Below the pieces are notes generated by a model. The model saw only the letters and a list, made by a program, of their open reading frames with translations. It was not told the DNA's origin and made no database searches. Positions 5,717 through 6,429 of a stretch of DNA of 6,429 bases are shown here, one piece after another; the first letter of the stretch is position 1, and every line of letters starts with the position of its first letter. A program made the position numbers and the translations under genes. This DNA is from RUG13615 sp040307715 (GTDB lineage: Bacteria > Bacillota > Clostridia > Peptostreptococcales > Anaerovoracaceae), in contig JAWRJC010000098.1 of assembly GCA_040307715.1 (NCBI GenBank), positions 1-6,429 on the forward strand, in the 5' to 3' direction.

Positions 5717-5725
5717 GCGATTAAT

Positions 5726-5741
5726 CCTGCCTTCAGGCAGG
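5726..5741 (+). promoter_or_regulatory. leader hairpin upstream of the ABC ATPase gene
   Basis: CCTGCC (5726-5731) and GGCAGG (5736-5741) form a perfect 6-bp GC-rich stem with a TTCA loop. It lies in the predicted 5' leader, 9 nt before the SD region AGGGAAG (5751-5757). There is no T-run, so it is not a terminator. It may stabilise the mRNA or tune translation. Confidence 0.5.
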
Positions 5742-5767
5742 CGGACCGGAAGGGAAGTGCCGGAAAG

Positions 5768-6429
5768 ATGTGTGCCTATATCACCTTTGACAATGTCTGC
5801 AAATACTACGGCAGTGAACCGCAGCGCATCACTGCGCTCGATCATATGACTTTTGAAGTAGAGCAGGGGGAGTTCTGTGTGATCGTCGGACCAAGCGGTG
5901 CCGGCAAGACCACCTTGCTCAACATTCTCGGCGGGATGGACACAGCTGACGAAGGGCAGGTCATATTGGACGGACGCCACATCGAATCGCTCGGCGAACA
6001 TGCCCTGACATCCTACAGACGGTACGACGTGGGGTTTGTTTTCCAGTTCTATAATCTGGTTCAGAATCTGACGGCTCTGGAGAACATCGAACTTGCTTCT
6101 GAGATCTGTAAAGACCCGGTCGGCGCAGAGGAAGTACTGACCAGCGTCGGACTTGCGGACCGCATGGACAACTTCCCCGCTCAGCTTTCGGGCGGCGAAC
6201 AGCAGCGTGTCGCCATCGCGCGCGCGGTCGCGAAGAACCCGAAGATCCTGCTCTGTGATGAACCGACCGGCGCACTCGACTATAACACCGGCAAAGCGAT
6301 TCTGCGGCTTCTTTATGACCTCTGCAGGAATACCGGCAAGACGGTCGTCGTGATCACCCATAATTCGGCACTGAAAGCAATGGCTGACCGGGTCATCATG
6401 ATCAAAAACGGACAGGCTGTCAAACAGCA
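5768..6429 (+). CDS. ABC transporter ATP-binding protein (MacB/LolD-like), incomplete at 3' end
   Basis: The first 220 residues of a cytoplasmic ABC ATPase; the frame is still open at the window edge. Motifs in order: Walker A GPSGAGKT (41-48), Q-loop Gln93 in VFQFYNLVQNLTALENIEL, signature LSGGEQQR (140-147), Walker B ILLCDEPTGALD (160-171) with catalytic Glu165, and switch His198 in VVVITHNSALKAMADR. The Walker B plus 'TGALD' and the 'FQFYNLVQNLTALEN' stretch are typical of the MacB/LolD/FtsE branch. These ATPases pair with FtsX-like permeases that act by mechanotransmission in export, peptide sensing or resistance. A permease gene would be expected directly downstream, outside the window. 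The start at ATG 5768 is supported by AGGGAAG (5751-5757), 10 nt upstream, and by the usual short MxxITFDNVCKYY lead-in. Its substrate cannot be inferred. It is divergent from the dacF-like gene through a shared promoter region. Confidence 0.92.
   Translation, partial: MCAYITFDNVCKYYGSEPQRITALDHMTFEVEQGEFCVIVGPSGAGKTTLLNILGGMDTADEGQVILDGRHIESLGEHALTSYRRYDVGFVFQFYNLVQNLTALENIELASEICKDPVGAEEVLTSVGLADRMDNFPAQLSGGEQQRVAIARAVAKNPKILLCDEPTGALDYNTGKAILRLLYDLCRNTGKTVVVITHNSALKAMADRVIMIKNGQAVKQ

Noticed and set aside
5702..6361. 219-aa open frame on the minus strand opposite the ABC ATPase
   Set aside because: The plus strand encodes all canonical ABC motifs in order; the minus frame is a shadow and would overlap the divergent promoter.

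Overview
The window looks like a chromosomal segment of a moderately GC-rich Bacillota (Firmicutes). Evidence for this is the strong purine-rich Shine-Dalgarno sites, the Gram-positive type LexA box GAAC-ATAT-GTTC, a YebC starting MGRHGTIAGRK, a DacF-like D,D-carboxypeptidase and a MacB-type ABC ATPase. An Erysipelotrichia or Clostridia relative is a reasonable guess, but this is inference and no rRNA or marker phylogeny is available here. Codon use and base composition look even throughout, and I see no mobile element, CRISPR array, tRNA or rRNA.

Left part, 1-1665 (+ strand): the 3' end of a NYN-domain/OST-HTH (LOTUS) protein. Next comes a ThrH-like HAD phosphatase (phosphoserine phosphatase/homoserine phosphotransferase type), followed after 33 nt by a two-TM membrane protein with a YcxB-like C-terminus. 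A clear intrinsic terminator closes this unit.

Middle part, 1676-3284 (+): an SOS cassette. A near-consensus sigma-A promoter carries an 18-bp perfect palindromic LexA site in its spacer and drives a Y-family translesion polymerase. The polymerase gene overlaps by 17 nt a small gene for an 87-aa protein of unknown function, so the two are probably translationally coupled.

3311-4295 (+): yebC (YebC/PmpR/TACO1 family) with its own promoter. It is followed by a roughly 200-nt non-coding interval with a plausible promoter, several mutually compatible helices and a T-run. I treat this as a candidate structured small RNA of unknown class. A hairpin at 4303-4331 then acts mainly as the terminator of the convergent gene.

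Right part: dacF-like D-alanyl-D-alanine carboxypeptidase on the minus strand (5650-4355), divergent from an ABC transporter ATPase (+, 5768 to the window edge, incomplete). Their 117-nt intergenic region holds overlapping divergent promoters. The two -10 boxes form a perfect 7-1-7 inverted repeat, so the promoters probably compete or share a regulator.

No complete novel multi-gene system is evident. The most interesting leads are the candidate RNA at about 4157-4295, the small partner of the SOS polymerase, and the symmetric divergent promoter.
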